DNA of 64,000 bases from Glycomyces xiaoerkulensis (GTDB lineage Bacteria > Actinomycetota > Actinomycetes > Mycobacteriales > Micromonosporaceae): assembly GCF_002798405.1 (NCBI RefSeq), contig NZ_PGGV01000016.1, positions 335,228-399,227 on the forward strand, given 5' to 3'. Position 1 is the first letter of the stretch. Each line of letters begins with the position of its first letter. A model generated the notes under the pieces. The model was not told the origin of the DNA and made no database searches. It saw only the letters and a program-made list of their open reading frames with translations. Below are positions 25,232 through 33,811 of the stretch, in pieces. The translations under genes and the position numbers were made by a program.

Positions 25232-28200
25232 TCAGATGAGGCGAGGCCCGGCCGGTCCTTGGATAGTCTGATAGTTCGGTGTTTCCAGGAGGGTGGGATC
25301 GAAACCGCCATATGCTAGTTCGTCGCGCTGAGGTTGGATTGGTTGCTGCTGGCGCGCTTCTACTTCGGGGTAGGGGATTTGATCGGGTGTGCGTCGGCCG
25401 GTGGTGATGTCGTGGGCTTGGTGGGCGGCGGCGGAGGCGATGTCGAGGATGCGGCGCTCTTCTGGGGTCTTCGGCGTCCAGCCCCATGGGTTGTGTTGCT
25501 CGGCATCGACATGGTCGGTTGCGGCGCAGATTAGGGCGACGCGCTCGTGCCACATCTCCTTGGCGGTGGGGTCGGTGGGTTCTTCGCCGGGGTAGTCCAT
25601 CCAGTGGGGCCGTTCGGTGATGGCTTGCTCGGCGAGGGTGCGGGCGCGTTCGCCGATGGCGTCGGCGAGGGCGCTGGTGTATCCGGCGAGCCTGTCGGGT
25701 GTTGGGTCGTCCCCGACTGGTGCGACGGTGATCCATGGGGCGGAGTTGAGCACCGCATGTTCGGCCGGGTCGGGGTCTCGTCTGTGTGCGGCGCGGAGTT
25801 CTTCGGTGTAGGCGAGTTTGTCGGCGAGGTCGGCGATGGTTCCGGCGCGGGCGAGTTTGTCGCGCAGGGTCTCGGTGGCGGAGCGTTCGGCGTCGTCGCG
25901 GTCGAGGACGCGCACGAACGCGGCTTGCGCTTCGGACTGTTCTTGGTCCGGAGTGAGCGGCTGGTCCTCGGGGACCTCCACCGCAAAGTAGAGGTGGTTG
26001 GCCTCTTTGCCTCGGGTGACGGGGACGTAGGCGCCTTCTCTGCCGCACAGCTCGGGGTCGATGAGGGAATGGGTGGTGTCGACGGTGCGGCCTTGAGAGC
26101 GATGCCCGGTGACGGCATAAGCGAGTTCGACCGACTCGGCGACGTACGCGGCGGGCAGGACCAGGCGCCCGCCGTGTTCGGCGTGTCTTACGGCCAGGGC
26201 GTCGTCACCGTGGCGAGTCTCGACGGTCCAGGTGTCGCCGTTCTTGACAAACTGCCCGCCCTGGCAGGCGAGGTCGCGTCTCGGGGTGCGGGTGACGATG
26301 AGGTCGCCGGTCCCGGCCTGGTTCCCGTCGTGGAGTGTGACCCCGTCCGCGGCGACCTTCCCGGCTGCGACGAGGTCTTCGCGGGCTCGTTCGGAGAGCG
26401 CGGTGACCTCTTGGTTGGTTCCGGCGATCGTGAGCGAGTCCCTGCCGCCTTGGGTGTCGGCCAGCCACGCCTGGTAGACCCGCTCCCGCAAGTCGTCGTT
26501 GTCTCCGGCGTGGAGGCGGCCCGCGTTGGCGTAGAAGTCGACGGCAGCGTTGTCGCCTTCGCGGAGCTGGAGCGAGGCGGCGGCTTCGGTGGGGTCGTTG
26601 AAGCGGTGGACTTCGTCGAGGACGACGGTCGGAGTCTCTGAAGCGAGGAGGCGCAGTGCCCCGCCGGATTCGACGGCGGAGAACTGGTAGTGGTCGCCGA
26701 GCAGCCGCAGCGCGGTGCCGTGGTTGTCGGTGATCTGCCGGAGCCGGTCGAGGTTCGGCGTCCCGGTCATGCCGGCCTCGTCGACCAGGACCACGTCGCC
26801 GGGCCGGAGACGGAACTGCTCCACCTCGGCCGGGACCGGCTGACCTTGGTAGAGGTCGGTTGCCGACGTGCCTTTGGTGTGTTTGTGGACGAACTTGTGG
26901 ACGTTCTCGGACGGGAGGCCGAGTTCGGCGGCGAGGACTGCGGCCGCGGTGCCGGAGGACGCGAGCGGCACCAAGCGGCGCCCGTCAGCGTTGAGGACGT
27001 GGGCGAGGGCGCGCATGGCGGTGGTCTTCCCGGTTCCGGCCGGGCCGATCCCGGCGACGGTCTGGCGGGTGTCGGTCGCGAACGACTCGACGAGTTTCCG
27101 TTGCCCCGCGTCAAGCTGCTGGCCTGCTTGTCGCTCGAAGTCCGTGAGCGTGGCGGCGGCCCGTTCGGGCGCGGTGGCGGTGATGACGCCGGGGATGGTG
27201 GCGGCTTGGACGAGGTCGGTTTCGGCGGTGAGGATCTGTTCGGAGGTGTAGCGGGCCGCTCCGTGCGCGGTGAACACTGAGACGCCGTCCTTGCGGCGCA
27301 GCGTGGCCGGTTTGGGCACGACTGCCGGAGCCTCCAGGCTGATGCTCGCGCTCAACGCGGTGTCGGTGATCTGTTCGACCAGCGATTTCCGCTGGGCGTG
27401 GTCGGTGAGGGTGACACCGTGCTCAGCCAGGGTGCGGTGGGCGGCGGCCTCGATGTTCCACCGGTTCCAGGTCGCCCGGTACTCCGACACCCGCGCCGTG
27501 ACTGCTTCGGCCAGCGCGAGGAGGTCGAGTCCGGACACCGGCGTCGAGACCGAGCACGGCTCTTGCCCGCGACGCGCTGGAATCCCTCCAGGGCGTCGGC
27601 GCCGAACCGGTCGGTGAACTGCCCCCGCCATGCCGCGTTCAACTCTCCCAGCGACTTTGCGGTTCCTTTGACGTTGCGGGTGTCGAGGTTCGCCGTCCGC
27701 GCAAGCTGCCGCTCGGTGGCCTTGTCGGGGCTGCGGCCGTGGGCGTTGCGGTAGTCGGCGACCAGTTCGTAGTAGCGCTCGACGATGCCCTCACGGCGGC
27801 TTGAAAAGGACTTGATCCACTCGTCCTTGACCCCGGCGATCTCCCACACCGGTTCCTTGTCCGCCCGCGTGTTGGTGCGCATCCGCCACTCGACCCCGAG
27901 GCGTCTGGTGAGTTCGGCGCGGAACGCCGAGTCGTAGACAGCCCCGGCGGTCACGGTGATGAAGTGCAGCGGGCGCCCGTCAATGGTCCGCCACTTCCCG
28001 TCCGTCACCGCTTGGACCCGGTTGGCGACCGCGACATGGGTGTGGAGGTGCGGCTCGCCGTTGCGGTTGTCGAAATGATCGAACGCGACCGCCACGAGCC
28101 CGTTCGTGTCTACCTGCGCTGGGCCGCCGGCCCCGACCCGCGTGAACGCCGCGTGCTCCTCCAGATACTTCACCGCCTCGGCCACGGCGGCGTCGTGCGC

Positions 28201-28908
28201 CCACTTCACCTGCGCCCGGACCTGCTGCGAATCGTGCAGCGCCCACAGCATCGACGCCGACTTCACCGGCGCGAACACCAGGTCGTACCCGGCCACGGCC
28301 TGCTTGCTCTTCTGGGCCGCGACCTTCCGGGCCTCGCGCAGCTCGCCCGGGGTCGGCCCCCGGCCCTGCTCGATCAAGATCTTGTCGACCTGCCGGTGGA
28401 ACCGCTCGGCGTAGTCGGCCGTGACCTGCTGATATTTCGGGAACGGCCGCCCGAGTCGTGCGGCGCGCACGGCCTCCTCGGCGATCCGCTCCGCATCACC
28501 GGGCTTGCGCACCCGGTGGGCGTTGGCGGCTTTGTAGGCGTCCATGACCCGCTGCGCGTCCGGGCGCATCCCCTCGCCGAACAGGAACCGCATCTGCTCC
28601 TCGGCGACCTTGTCGCCGGGCTTCAGGTCGAGGCCGTCGAGCCCGGACCCGAGCCAGACACCGGGCGGGTTCCCGCGCGCGTTGTAGTAGGCGACCGCGT
28701 CCGCCTCGGTCGCGAACACCCTCGGGGTGTCCCCGGCCGCGACCGACTCGGTCAGATACAGGTAGCCCGAACCGGCGTAGATCTTCTTCAACGAAAGCAG
28801 CGCATACCACCAAACCAGGAGAGGGAGATAGTCGACAGGAAATGACACCAACGACGCCGGGGAAGCGGCCGGATCGGCAACACTACATCCCGCACTCGCA
28901 GAGTGCAA
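25232..28908 (-). pseudogene. MobF/TrwC-type relaxase-helicase, one frameshift
   Basis: Conjugative relaxase fused to a RecD/TraI-like helicase. The relaxase half (28908 to about 27553) contains KKIYAGSGYLYL with the candidate catalytic tyrosines and the three-histidine metal motif HFDNRNGEPHLHTH. The helicase half (about 27553 to 25232, another frame) contains GPAGTGKTTAMRAL (Walker A), VVLVDEAGM (Walker B), YAVTGHRSQGRTVD and YVPVTRGKEAN. A loss of one base near 27553, after SRA and before VSTPVSGLDLLALAEAV, separates them. Homology starts near LSLKKIY (28806); the true start is unclear because the longest frame begins with a TTG at 28908. If the shift is real, only the nicking domain would be made, ending in a nonsense tail. 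An assembly error is possible. Confidence 0.85.
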
Positions 28909-28955
28909 GATGTGTCTTGCTCTTTTCTCCCTTGGTTATGAAGGTGGTATTGTTG

Positions 28956-28979
28956 CAGGTAGATTGTCTAATCTACCTG
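28956..28979. other. Inverted repeat upstream of relaxase, candidate oriT/nic region
   Basis: CAGGTAGATT (28956-28965) and AATCTACCTG (28970-28979) are perfect inverted copies around the loop GTCT. The centre reads ATTGTCTA, which equals the core around the R388 nic site as I remember it (TATTGTCT/ATAG); R388 also uses a TrwC-type relaxase. The site lies about 50 bases before the relaxase frame, where a transfer origin would be expected. An operator for the relaxase promoter is the main alternative. Confidence 0.4.
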
Positions 28980-28995
28980 TCATTTCTTGCTGATC

Positions 28996-29025
28996 CGTAT
29001 TGAATCGTACTGGAGCGTACTGACT
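28996..29025. repeat. Three tandem 10-bp iterons upstream of relaxase
   Basis: CGTATTGAAT (28996-29005), CGTACTGGAG (29006-29015) and CGTACTGACT (29016-29025) follow one another without gaps. The exact 10-bp period puts them on one face of the helix, which suggests cooperative binding of an accessory or regulatory protein. They lie 17 bases from the inverted repeat. The whole stretch 28909-29286 contains no credible gene. Confidence 0.5.
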
Positions 29026-29185
29026 TATCACTGCGGGTACCAGGTCGTCTTGAGATTGCATTCATTGCAGGAGGATTCTCGGCTTTGTAGTGACGGTTCC
29101 GCTGATTCCTCTCGGTATTCGCCGGGCGATGCGTGATGTTTTCCTGCCCGTTCGGTGCCGACTTCGAGGTCCTGAAACCGGGAAA

Positions 29186-29218
29186 CGCCGGGGTGCGAGA
29201 TCATTTCGCGCCCCGGCG
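29186..29218 (-). terminator. Distal terminator hairpin of the RiPP operon
   Basis: On the minus strand CGCCGGGGCGCGA pairs with the complement of 29186-29198 over 13 positions with a single G-T wobble. The loop is seven bases and the stem is followed by TTTCCCGGTTTC. It lies about 70 bases after the methyltransferase stop and is the better-looking of two hairpins there. Confidence 0.6.
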
Positions 29219-29249
29219 CTTGGCCCTCCTCCACCTTGGCGGGCCGGAG

Positions 29250-29276
29250 GCGGGGCGGCCCCACCGTCCGCCCCGC
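29250..29276 (-). terminator. Proximal terminator hairpin of the RiPP operon
   Basis: GCGGGGCGG (29250-29258) and CCGCCCCGC (29268-29276) form a perfect 9-bp stem with a 9-base loop, starting 11 bases after the methyltransferase stop on the minus strand. Together with the hairpin at 29186-29218 it should end the operon. Confidence 0.55.
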
Positions 29277-29286
29277 TGGATCGTGT

Positions 29287-30450
29287 TCAGCCGTTCCTGA
29301 AGCGTTGCCACTTGACGCCGATGGCGGGGGAGCCGAGCGCGTCGTAGCCGTCATGCCCGGAAACAACCTCGTACCGGAAGCCGCTGAGATCGTCGACACT
29401 GCTGCGCTGCCATTCGGTGAGGATCTGCTCGACGGCTTGCCAGATGCGGCGCTTGCCGCCTTCCCGAACCCGGTGCCCGTGCTCGCCGTCGGTGAACGCG
29501 GCCCATGAGTCTGAGGCGTGATCGATGATCACGGGCCATCCCCCCTCGAATTCGGGATAGAAGCTGGCGTCACCGAGCACCCAACCGGCCAGAAACCCGA
29601 CCGGGAATCTGAAGAGGTCGGCGGGATTCCATTCCGTAGCCCGCTCTGTGGCCTCTTCGATCTGTTCGAGGTCGGGGAACCGGACCGGGCCGGACGGCGG
29701 GGTGCGGGTCTCCATGAAGCTCGCGCCGGGCACGATGAACTCGCCTTCACCGCGACGCTCCCCGACGCTTACTTTGACGATCGCCATGCCGAAGGGCTTG
29801 GTGAAGACGGTGGTGATGATGATGCCACCAGGTTTGACCATGCTGAGCCAAGCGTCGGGAATGGTCGGGAACGAGCAGGTGGCTATCAGACGATCGACCC
29901 GTGGGCCGCCGAGCACCGCGCCGTCACCGACCACGAGGCGCGGCGCAAGGCCCGCCTTCCGCAACTGTTCGCTGGCCTCAGCTGACACCTTCGGATCAAC
30001 CTCGATGGAGGTCACGTTCGCTTCGCCGAGCCGTTCGGAGAGCAGTGCAGCGTTGTAGCCGGTACCGGTGCCGATCTCGACCACGGCCATGCCGTCGTCG
30101 AGTTCAAGTGCTTCGAGCATGTCGGCCATGAGCCCCGGCTCAGTGGAGGACGACGTCGCCAGGCCCTCGACGGCGCCTTGCACGTCGAGCGGAGTGGTCC
30201 CCCCGTCGAGCTGGGTGACGCAGGTCCGATCCGTGTAGACCTGGCCGAGCCAACTCGCCTCGTCGGTGGTCTCGACCGTGACCGGAATCCACCTCCCGGC
30301 CGAATCGAGGTCGAAGAAGTAGGGCACGAACACATGACGCGGCACCGACGCGAAGGCCGACTCCCACTCGGGCGAGGAGATGCGGCCCTCGGCGACGAGG
30401 TCGGCGACCATGCCGCGCCGGTAGGGATCGGCGGCCCTATCGAATTCCAT
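29287..30450 (-). CDS. tgmC: PIMT-like methyltransferase of ATP-grasp RiPP system
   Basis: SAM-dependent methyltransferase of 387 residues. The N-terminal half is a protein-L-isoaspartate O-methyltransferase domain: FASVPRHVFVPYFF, VEIGTGTGYNAALLSERLG (SAM site) and ASEQLRKAGL. The C-terminal 150 residues (GFLAGWVLGDASFYPEFEGGWPVI onward) are specific to the 'methyltransferase, ATP-grasp peptide maturase system' family. In related clusters (the fuscimiditide type) this enzyme methylates an aspartate of the crosslinked peptide, which then closes to aspartimide. Here this is inferred from family and context. The ATG overlaps the maturase gene by 14 bases. The symbol follows the tgmABC naming for this gene set. 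Confidence 0.88.
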   Translation of the reverse strand: MEFDRAADPYRRGMVADLVAEGRISSPEWESAFASVPRHVFVPYFFDLDSAGRWIPVTVETTDEASWLGQVYTDRTCVTQLDGGTTPLDVQGAVEGLATSSSTEPGLMADMLEALELDDGMAVVEIGTGTGYNAALLSERLGEANVTSIEVDPKVSAEASEQLRKAGLAPRLVVGDGAVLGGPRVDRLIATCSFPTIPDAWLSMVKPGGIIITTVFTKPFGMAIVKVSVGERRGEGEFIVPGASFMETRTPPSGPVRFPDLEQIEEATERATEWNPADLFRFPVGFLAGWVLGDASFYPEFEGGWPVIIDHASDSWAAFTDGEHGHRVREGGKRRIWQAVEQILTEWQRSSVDDLSGFRYEVVSGHDGYDALGSPAIGVKWQRFRNG

Positions 30451-31378
30451 GCATCCCCCGTGCTAGCAGTTCGGCGAAGCTCTTCGCCATCGGCAGTCCG
30501 GTCTCGTCCTCCAGCCACGCCCACTGCCCGGCCGGGTTGCATTCGAGGAAGACCCACGTCCCGGCAGCCGTGAGCGCGAAGTCGAAACACCCGTAGTGCA
30601 GCGAGAAGCCGTCAAGATAGCGCCGCACGGCTTTACTGACATCCTCTGGTACCTCCACCGGCTCGTAGCGGAGCTGGTCGTAGTCCGATCGCCAGTCGAG
30701 CACATCGCTGTCGATGCGGACGGCGAACAGCTCCCGGCCGATCGCAGTCAGACGGATGTCGGCGATCTTGTCGACCTGGGCTTGGAACTGGTGAGCCGTC
30801 GCCGCGACCTCGCCGGTGATCTCTTCCGGCGCTACGGTACCGGCCCAGATCGCCAGCGGCTCCCCGTCCCGATCGATCTCCGGCGGCCTGAGCGACTTGT
30901 ACACCACCGGGCCGTGGCGCTGCGCGAACGACTGCGCACGAGCGGGCCGGTTCGTGATCGTGGTCGCCGGCACTGCGAACCCGAGCCGACCCGCGTGCTG
31001 GAGTTGGAGCGGCTTGTTCTCGGCGCGGCGGGTGAAGTCCGGGTAGTTGACGTGCAGGCACGGCAGCGCCTTCAACGCCGCGACGAACCCGGCGCGAGCC
31101 TCCCGTTCCGCGAACTCCGCGACGGCCGGATCGTCGTACTGGCAACTCACCGGCGTTGGCCTGCGCCAGTAGACCGCACGGACGTCATTGAAGAACACCG
31201 TCCGGGTGGGCGTCGCCAGACTCCCGAGCCCGGTCTCCGTGATCTCGAAGTCGACCCGTCCGGGGAAGTCCACCAGGTCGAGCCTCGCGACGCGCATCCC
31301 CGTCGAGTGCAGGTGTTCGATCACCGAGTCGGCGGTGGTGTCGCCGAGCTCGGTGACGACCATGACGGTGCTAGTCAT
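30437..31378 (-). CDS. tgmB: ATP-grasp RiPP maturase (graspetide synthetase)
   Basis: ATP-grasp ligase of 313 residues of the SAV_5884-like peptide maturase family. It should join side chains of the precursor, typically Thr/Ser hydroxyls to Asp/Glu carboxyls, giving ester-linked rings. Signs are the N-terminal VMVVTELGDTTADSVIEHL, the DVRAVYWRRPTP segment, ENKPLQLQHAGRLGFAVPAT, the ATP-binding VVYKSLR lysine, and the C-terminal DFALTAAGTWVFLECNPAGQW with the metal-binding E/N pair. Its ATG overlaps the last eight bases of the precursor gene. No dedicated exporter or protease gene lies next to it. Confidence 0.9.
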   Translation of the reverse strand: MTSTVMVVTELGDTTADSVIEHLHSTGMRVARLDLVDFPGRVDFEITETGLGSLATPTRTVFFNDVRAVYWRRPTPVSCQYDDPAVAEFAEREARAGFVAALKALPCLHVNYPDFTRRAENKPLQLQHAGRLGFAVPATTITNRPARAQSFAQRHGPVVYKSLRPPEIDRDGEPLAIWAGTVAPEEITGEVAATAHQFQAQVDKIADIRLTAIGRELFAVRIDSDVLDWRSDYDQLRYEPVEVPEDVSKAVRRYLDGFSLHYGCFDFALTAAGTWVFLECNPAGQWAWLEDETGLPMAKSFAELLARGMHGIR

Positions 31379-31622
31379 ACGAGGACTTCGTGTCGGTGTA
31401 GCGGCTGGTGTCGCCGGGTTTGCTGCCGTCGGTGGAGTTCTGCGTGGTGGTCGCCTGGTGGTTCACCGACTGGCGATGCTTGGCGTTGTGGATGACCTCG
31501 CCTGCGGCACCCTGCCACACGGCCATCTGGGTTGCCGAGTCCACCCGAACGGGCTCGCCCTCAAGCATCGAAGGCGTGCCGTACGGTGCGAGGCGGGAGA
31601 GGCCCCACGGCTGATGTTCCAT
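31371..31622 (-). CDS. tgmA: ATP-grasp-modified RiPP precursor peptide
   Basis: An 83-residue peptide with the hallmarks of an ATP-grasp target precursor. The leader contains PWGLSRLAPY (residues 5-14) and VDSATQMAV (27-35). The C-terminal third is rich in Thr, Ser and Asp: TTT at 58-60, Asp65-Gly66, Asp71-Thr72, Asp77 and a terminal Tyr-Asp. Hydroxyl donors and carboxyl acceptors suit ester crosslinking, and Asp-Gly is the dipeptide most prone to aspartimide formation. A strong Shine-Dalgarno AGGAGGT stands 4 bases before ATG 31622, as expected for an abundant precursor. Leader cleavage site and ring pattern are unknown. Confidence 0.88.
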   Translation of the reverse strand: MEHQPWGLSRLAPYGTPSMLEGEPVRVDSATQMAVWQGAAGEVIHNAKHRQSVNHQATTTQNSTDGSKPGDTSRYTDTKSSYD

Positions 31623-31624
31623 TG

Positions 31625-31831
31625 CTACCTCCTGTCGTCGGAACGGGGATCACTGTTGTTTGCGCGGAAGACCTTCCGCAGTCTTCCTCCCGGCTTGTGC
31701 TGGACGTACCAGCGCGCCTGCTCGAACTCGGTGGCGTCTGGGGGCGGTGCGCCGAGCTCCTCTTTTGTGGCGGCCTCGGCGGCGGATCCGCGATCGGCTA
31801 CCTCGTCGTCAGGCTTGTGTTCGGACGGCAT
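31625..31831 (-). CDS. Hypothetical 68-residue protein in the RiPP operon
   Basis: Small acidic-then-basic protein (MPSEHKPDDEVADRGS... to FRANNSDPRSDDRR) that I do not recognise. A conserved-looking central piece, EFEQARWYVQHKPGGRLRKVF, is the only hydrophobic part. The stop lies two bases before the precursor ATG, and the start overlaps the preceding ORF by 23 bases, so it belongs to the same transcript. The longer frame to 31903 would overlap that ORF even more and is less likely. It might be a helper or a second modified peptide, but it lacks the PWGL leader. Confidence 0.6.
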   Translation of the reverse strand: MPSEHKPDDEVADRGSAAEAATKEELGAPPPDATEFEQARWYVQHKPGGRLRKVFRANNSDPRSDDRR

Positions 31832-32120
31832 CGCGCTGCTCCTTCCGCCTAGCACGCTGAACCCGGTGGATCGTGTGGGAGAGCAAGACTCGGGCGAACC
31901 CATTGCCGGGATCGATCCAGTCCGGCCATTCGGCCTCGTAGTCGCCGAAGTCGTACCTGCGCTGCCGCAAGCCAGTCACCCGAAGGAGTTTGACCGAGTC
32001 GCCGCACCAGGTCTCGACGGTGTCGGGGTCGGTTCGGTTGTCGCCGTAAACGATGAACTGAAGGAACTCGCCGGGGCCGATCACACCGAGGCGGTGTTCG
32101 GGCTTGTGGACATCGTTCAT
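31809..32120 (-). CDS. Hypothetical protein in the RiPP operon
   Basis: Unrecognised cytoplasmic protein of 103 residues (MNDVHKPEHRLGVIGPGEFLQF...). The middle is rich in Trp, Asp and Tyr (RRYDFGDYEAEWPDWIDPGNGFARVLL) and the C-terminus is strongly basic. Its ATG overlaps the stop of the upstream ORF as ATGA, and its end overlaps the 68-residue ORF. Tight coupling argues that it is a real part of the operon. No motif suggests an enzymatic role. Confidence 0.65.
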   Translation of the reverse strand: MNDVHKPEHRLGVIGPGEFLQFIVYGDNRTDPDTVETWCGDSVKLLRVTGLRQRRYDFGDYEAEWPDWIDPGNGFARVLLSHTIHRVQRARRKEQRDAVRTQA

Positions 32121-32428
32121 TGCGGGGCCACCAACTCTCTCGCGATTCGGCTTGCTTCACGACGAAGAAAGACCATCAATGTCTCGAACACGAAGCGGCG
32201 CTGCCACTGTCGGCTGTACGACCGCCACGGCGAGGACCAGGACACGGCATAGGGGGCTGCACTGGGACCGACGCCCCTCAGTACGAGCGCGAGTACGGGC
32301 CCGCAGTAGACGTGGAGTGTCGCCTCACTGGACTTGACGACCAGGAAATCGCTTCGCCCGTCGCTGAACGAACCGAGTTCGCCATCGGGAGCCGATCCGG
32401 CCACTCTAGAGGCTGACATGCTGCTCAT
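32117..32428 (-). CDS. Hypothetical first gene of the RiPP operon
   Basis: Unrecognised protein of 103 residues. It begins SRVAGSAPDGELGSF and has a hydrophobic strand region (FLVVKSSEATLHVYCGPVLALVLRGVG) and a basic helical C-terminus. The ribosome site AAGGAGA before ATG 32428 is good. It is the promoter-proximal gene of the six-gene minus-strand operon that ends with the methyltransferase, and it is divergent from the Xre-type regulator. Function unknown. Confidence 0.65.
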   Translation of the reverse strand: MSSMSASRVAGSAPDGELGSFSDGRSDFLVVKSSEATLHVYCGPVLALVLRGVGPSAAPYAVSWSSPWRSYSRQWQRRFVFETLMVFLRREASRIARELVAPQ

Positions 32429-32461
32429 TCACGGTCTCCTTCCTGCATGGTTGTATCGTGG

Positions 32462-32510
32462 CTCACGTGAGAACCAGAAGCTAGAAGCCCGCTGTTGCAT
32501 GCTGTTGCAT
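32462..32510. promoter_or_regulatory. Palindrome and tandem decamer between RiPP operon and regulator
   Basis: The 98-base divergent region holds a perfect palindrome CTCACGTGAG at 32462-32471 and the decamer GCTGTTGCAT repeated exactly in tandem at 32491-32500 and 32501-32510. The second copy ends 16 bases before the regulator ATG. These are the obvious candidates for binding of the Xre-type regulator, either on its own gene or on the RiPP operon. Confidence 0.5.
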
Positions 32511-32526
32511 GGCGTGAGGAGGTGGC

Positions 32527-33794
32527 ATGGAGTTCGGGTGGCGGTTGAAGGAGTTGCGCGCGGCCCGCAAGGTGTCACTCCGTGCTCTAGCTCGGCGAAC
32601 GTCCTTCGACCACACCTATCTGTGGCGGATTGAGAACGGCGCGCATCCGGGTACCGTCGAGGTCGCGCAGCGGTGTGACGAGGCCCTTGGAAGTGCGACC
32701 GAACTGTCCGATCTCGCGAGAGCGGGCGAGGACGCAGGGGCATTCGGCCCGAACCTGCTGCGATCGATACGGCAGGTAGAGGGTTCAGACGTGGAACGAA
32801 GAAGCTTCCTGATGGTGGCGTCGTCGTCGGTTGCCGTGAGTGCGACCGGCCTCATCGGCGGTCCGAGAGCCATCGGTGCCGGTGACGTCGCGGCAGTGCG
32901 GGACATGACCGCGCTGTTCTCCCGCGCCGACCAGCGGCACGGCGGCGGCCACGCACGGAACGCCTTGACGCAGTACCTGATGACCGACGTCCTCGACTCC
33001 CTCACCGGGCGGTTCCGCAGCGACACGGACCGGCGTCAACTCTTCTCCGCCGCCAGCGAAGCCGCATACCTGGTCGGATGGATGTCCTTCGACGACAACC
33101 AGCACGAGGAAGCTCGCCGAGCCTTCGCTCTGGCCGTCGAACTGGCGAAAGAAGCCGATGACGCGGCACTGGTCGGGCACGTGCTGCGCGCAATGGCACA
33201 TCAAGCCAACGACATCGGCTATGTCTCTCAAGCTCTGCGGTACTCCTCCGCCTCTGTCGAGGGCGATTCCTACCGTGAAGCCGGACCGAAGGAGCGCGCG
33301 CTGATGGGCGTCGTACACGCCCGCGCCCTCGTATCCGCCAATCAGCACCAAGCCGCCTCGCGCGCCCTGCTCCGAGCCGAGGACGACCTCGCTTCGGCGA
33401 ACGCGGGCGATACAGAACCCGACCGGGTCTTCTTCTTCGGCGAGGCGGCGCTCGCGCACGAGACCGCCTCCGCGCTGCGGGACATGGGTGACTACGACGG
33501 TGCGATCCGTGAGTTCGAACGGAGCGTCGAGGCCCGAAGGCGCACACCTTCACGCGAACCCACGCCGTCACACTCGGATATCTCGCCGAGGTCCAGGCCC
33601 GAGACGGTGACCTTGAAGCGGCCAGCGATACCTGGTCGCAAGCCCTCGACGCCATGAACGGCGTCCGGTCCGGGCGCACGAGGAAGGTCATCGGCAACAT
33701 GATCGAAGTGCTCGACACGTACCAAGGGGCGGGCGGCGACCAAGTCGCGGAACTCCGCCAGCGCGCCAACGACCTACTCACAGAGTCGCAGTGA
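32527..33794 (+). pseudogene. Xre-family regulator with TPR-like domain, one frameshift
   Basis: Helix-turn-helix regulator divergent from the RiPP operon. The HTH is at residues 5-40 (RLKELRAARKVSLRALARRT, then FDHTYLWRIENG). A short hydrophobic stretch (SFLMVASSSVAVSATGLIGG) follows, and then helical repeats of the tetratricopeptide kind, as in many actinomycete Xre proteins. After SVEAR the frame is lost near 33537: the next frame continues KAHTFTRTHAVTLGYLAEVQAR and runs to the stop at 33792. One missing A in CGA-AGG would restore it. Unshifted, the protein ends with a nonsense tail at 33657. GAGGAGG precedes ATG 32527 at good spacing. Confidence 0.82.
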
Positions 33795-33811
33795 CGAATT
33801 CGAGGAGCAGC

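Noticed and set aside
29028..29399. 123-codon minus-strand ORF after the PIMT-like gene
   Set aside because: It overlaps the methyltransferase gene in another frame and runs through both terminator hairpins; low coding character.
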